In this document: positions 61,600 through 64,000 of the stretch, piece after piece
Layout: each line of letters opens with the position of its first letter
Position numbering within the stretch: position 1 is the stretch's first letter
Assembly (NCBI GenBank): GCA_003439945.1
Contig: QVRM01003916.1
Span: 216,501 to 280,500, forward strand
Source: Dermanyssus gallinae
Lineage: Eukaryota > Arthropoda > Arachnida > Mesostigmata > Dermanyssidae
Length of the DNA: 64,000 nt
Direction of reading: 5' to 3'
Made by a program: the position numbers and the translations under genes
Notes under the pieces: generated by a model
What the model saw: the letters and a program-made list of their open reading frames with translations, nothing else
What the model was told of the DNA's origin: nothing
The model's database searches: none

Positions 61600-63115
61600 T
61601 AAGAGGCAGTTTTAACACCATGCTCAGGCCATATGTATGGTACTTCCAAGTCGGCCTGCGACCGACAGTCGTCGCTTGTCGTGAATTAAAACGAAAAAGC
61701 TGGAGAAGCTGCTACTCAATCTATCCCGACCCCAAGGGAAGGCGTTTATCGGAAGTGTCCTGCAGAGTTCTGCTGTATGCATGCGAGCAGGACCATCTCG
61801 GTGGACGGGTTCTGCTCGCGTTTGCCGAGGCCTCTGGTGGTAGACTTCCTGAACCTTTTTCCCGAGCCCCACGCTTCGCCCCGACTGACAGCGAGAGGCG
61901 GGGCGAGTTAGTTGGGGTCCCGCTCCGCCCGTCTACATCTGGCCGGGGGTGGGTTCCTCAACGCTCTATTCACTAGAGGCGGCCGCTGGTCAAGAGAACA
62001 GCAGCGCCGTGGGGTTTCGTCGGCGTCGATGTGGCCGGCCACCAAGCTTAGTTCGGTCTGATAACCGAAGTCTAACGTCCACCCCCAAGGGGTTGGCGGC
62101 GGCGGTGGCAGCCGTCGTCGTCTTCTTTGCTGTCCCCTTAAGAAAGCACAAGCCTGCCCGGGGTTAAGTCAAGTATTTTGCGAACATTTGGTCTTCCTGC
62201 GTTTCGGTCCTTTGCGCGCGCAATAGAGACCTCGGCAAGAACTCGGCGAAGAACTTGACGCTTCTGTCTGATCAAACACGAGGCCCAATCTAAGCGTCTA
62301 GTGCACACAAAGAAGGAGTATTCTTCGTTGTCCTTGGGTCGAAATTACTTAATTAGTGGCTCGCTTGAACACACATTTGCATTCACTTTAGTCGTCGTCA
62401 CATGTATATATACTAACGTGTTTATTTAAGAGATACATGAGTATATATAGCAGCATATCATTTAGTTTGTCTACTGTTTGCAAGATATATATATATATAT
62501 ATATAAGCAAGAGGTAGATTAAGCCAATTAGCTTCTCAGCGGGAAAAACAAAAAGGTAAATGAATGCGGTGATACAGGGCATACGAATCGCACGGCCTTT
62601 CCATCAAGATTTCCCCGACGATCAGGTGTTGGCCGGGTATCCCGAGCATTGCACTATTATATCTCTATACCACAAACTTAGGGCTATAAAAACATTCAGG
62701 TTAAACATTAACAAATTACACTGGGGTATCGATTTACAGGCAGCGAACATTTATCCATGACGTTCTAGGGCAATCGTGTATGCCTATCATTGACTCGGAC
62801 CTGTTGTAGGCATGCTACCAAGATTGCGGCACGCTGAATGTAAAGCGGCATTTTATACGTCTATGGCACTATTGCGGTGCCATGATACCGTTTTACAGAT
62901 ACAAGAAGAGGTTCCTATATGACAGCAGCGGCCTGGGAGCAGGTCGTCTTGGTTTATCGATGACTGAAACTGAGATCAAATGAGGAGGTTATACTGCTGT
63001 GGTACACAGGCTGGATTATATATATATATATATATATATAAACAATTGCCTCTGCGTGAACGTGTAGTCACGGAAACGACCGTTCTTACTGGGGTATTGA
63101 TGCCGTCGTTTTCAG
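59755..63115. other. CPQ intron 4, 3.3 kb without a recognised gene
   Basis: A GC-rich island at about 61650-62160 contains open frames (61620-61976 and 61949-62167, both +) with no domain I recognise. (TA)n at 61557-61595, 62484-62504 and 63016-63041. Confidence 0.45.
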
Positions 63116-63268
63116 GTGAAAAGCTGATGGTGTATCTGCGGACAACGTCCCACACTCATATAGACGAAGCAATCTCGCGGAATACTATCGCCGACCTAAA
63201 GGGCAACAAGGCACCAGATGAACTCGTCGTAATCGGCGGTCACATTGACAGCTGGGACGTCGGACAAG
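63116..63268 (+). CDS. CPQ: Carboxypeptidase Q exon, first zinc-binding motif
   Basis: Acceptor CGTCGTTTTCAG|GT, donor CAAG|GTGCGTGAG; phase 1 at both ends. Reads GEKLMVYLRTTSHTHIDEAI, then SRNTIADLKGNKAPDELVVI and GGHIDSWDVGQ. The His and Asp of GHIDSWD are the conserved M28 motif: the His binds zinc and the Asp supports the catalytic base. The GHxDSWDVGQG string is characteristic of CPQ, which hydrolyses dipeptides after secretion or in lysosomes. A spurious TGA arises only if the exon is read past its donor. Confidence 0.97.
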
Positions 63269-63303
63269 GTGCGTGAGCTAATAATAATAATAAGAATATT
63301 AAA

Positions 63304-63346
<43 letters not shown>

Positions 63347-63902
63347 TTTATTATAAAAAGATATAGATATACTAAAGTGACACGATCTAAAACGGCAACT
63401 GGTAAGGAAAATTGTAAATTATTTACTGACTCCCAGTACAAACCGATGAACTTACCGGTCCTAGTTTTAAGTTATAAACGATGTGTGTATAAGTAATAAT
63501 GAAAACAAAACTATAGTCGCCTAGCCATAACTACCCAAGTGTTCATGTTACGAGTTGAACGAATAAAAACATTACTCCATAAGAAGAAATGTTACTCCAT
63601 AATTCAAACTAACGTCGATAATGCAGCGGGATCGCGCGGTCTATGGCTTATGTACTGTACTTTATGGATGTAATATTGTTTTTAGTGTGTGTGTGGACGA
63701 CACAAATTTGCGAGGTCGGTCTATGCTATTATTTTAGCTCCCTGTTTGTTGTTGTTGCTGTTGTTGTTGTTGTTGCTGCAGCAGCAGCTTCTACTGCTAT
63801 TTTTGTTATTATTAGTCCCTTTTTCGTCACCTCTATCGTGTCTATGTACATGTTCTTGTTTCCTGCTCGTCTCACAATCATTGTCGCCATTTTGATGCCC
63901 AG
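63269..63902. other. CPQ intron 5
   Basis: 634-nt intron holding an (ATT)n array at 63307-63353 and GTTGTTGTTGCTGCAGCAGC near 63765-63785. Ends TTTGATGCCCAG. Confidence 0.8.
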
Positions 63903-64000
63903 GAGCAATGGACGATGGCGGAGGTGTGCTAATATCGTGGCGAGTTCCTGAGGTACTCACGAAGCTCGAACTGAAGCCTCGTCGAACGATTCGGACCGTG
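63903..64000 (+). CDS. CPQ: Carboxypeptidase Q exon, bridging-Asp motif (runs off the window)
   Basis: Acceptor GATGCCCAG|GAGC. The split Gly codon completes GQ-G-A, then MDDGGGVLISWRVPEV and LTKLELKPRRTIRTV to the window edge. The first Asp of AMDDGGG bridges the two zinc ions in M28 enzymes. The next expected motif (LWTxEE, with the catalytic base Glu and a zinc-binding Glu) lies just outside, as do the remaining metal ligands. About three quarters of a typical CPQ (about 470 residues) is covered by the six exons in this window. Confidence 0.96.

Noticed and set aside
61620..62167. A GC-rich hidden gene in CPQ intron 4
   Set aside because: The two frames are short with no recognised domain; only the composition stands out.

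Overview
The window is eukaryotic nuclear DNA, most likely from an arthropod; a mite or tick is my guess, from impression only. It has one multi-exon gene with GT-AG introns, many (TA)n, (TAA)n and (CAA)n arrays, R1-clade non-LTR retrotransposons, tRNA-derived SINEs and Tc1/mariner-type DNA elements. Nothing bacterial, viral or CRISPR-like was seen.

Layout. 0-13 kb: a graveyard of non-LTR retrotransposon (LINE) relics, all on the + strand (about 1.9-2.9, 4.7-5.6, 6.2-7.3 and 7.5-8.06 kb), with SINE copies. 14-16 kb: a (TTA)n array and a decayed R1-like LINE on +. 16.2-27.3 kb: two R1-clade LINEs in the same orientation on the minus strand. The first (16.2-21.4 kb) is 5'-truncated, with a frameshifted ORF1 and an ORF2 that runs without a stop into the flanking (TA)n. 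The second (21.6-27.3 kb) has both ORFs intact. Both lie exactly between (TA)n arrays and share a 3'-terminal sequence cassette. 28-48 kb: mostly non-coding and repeat-rich. It holds two copies of a LINE with a restriction-like endonuclease tail beside (TAA)n arrays, one of them fused to the 5' half of a tRNA-Asp; a fold-back MITE; a belt rich in CAA repeats; and four dispersed SINE copies in total on the minus strand across 42.4-44.1 kb and 55.6 kb. 48.2-64.0 kb: six exons of a carboxypeptidase Q (CPQ, family M28 metallopeptidase) gene on +. The first has no in-frame ATG and the last runs off the window before the catalytic Glu residues. The CPQ introns carry a LINE relic, SINEs, a Tc1/mariner transposase relic, a non-autonomous element with about 115-bp inverted repeats, and a 19-bp minisatellite.

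The unifying theme is that (TA)n arrays border mobile elements of several unrelated classes: two R1-type LINEs, another LINE relic, a SINE, two inverted-repeat elements and a mariner relic. For the two R1-type LINEs this pattern, with the shared 3' cassette, suggests a (TA)n-targeted retrotransposon lineage. For the TA-targeting DNA transposons it is the expected target.
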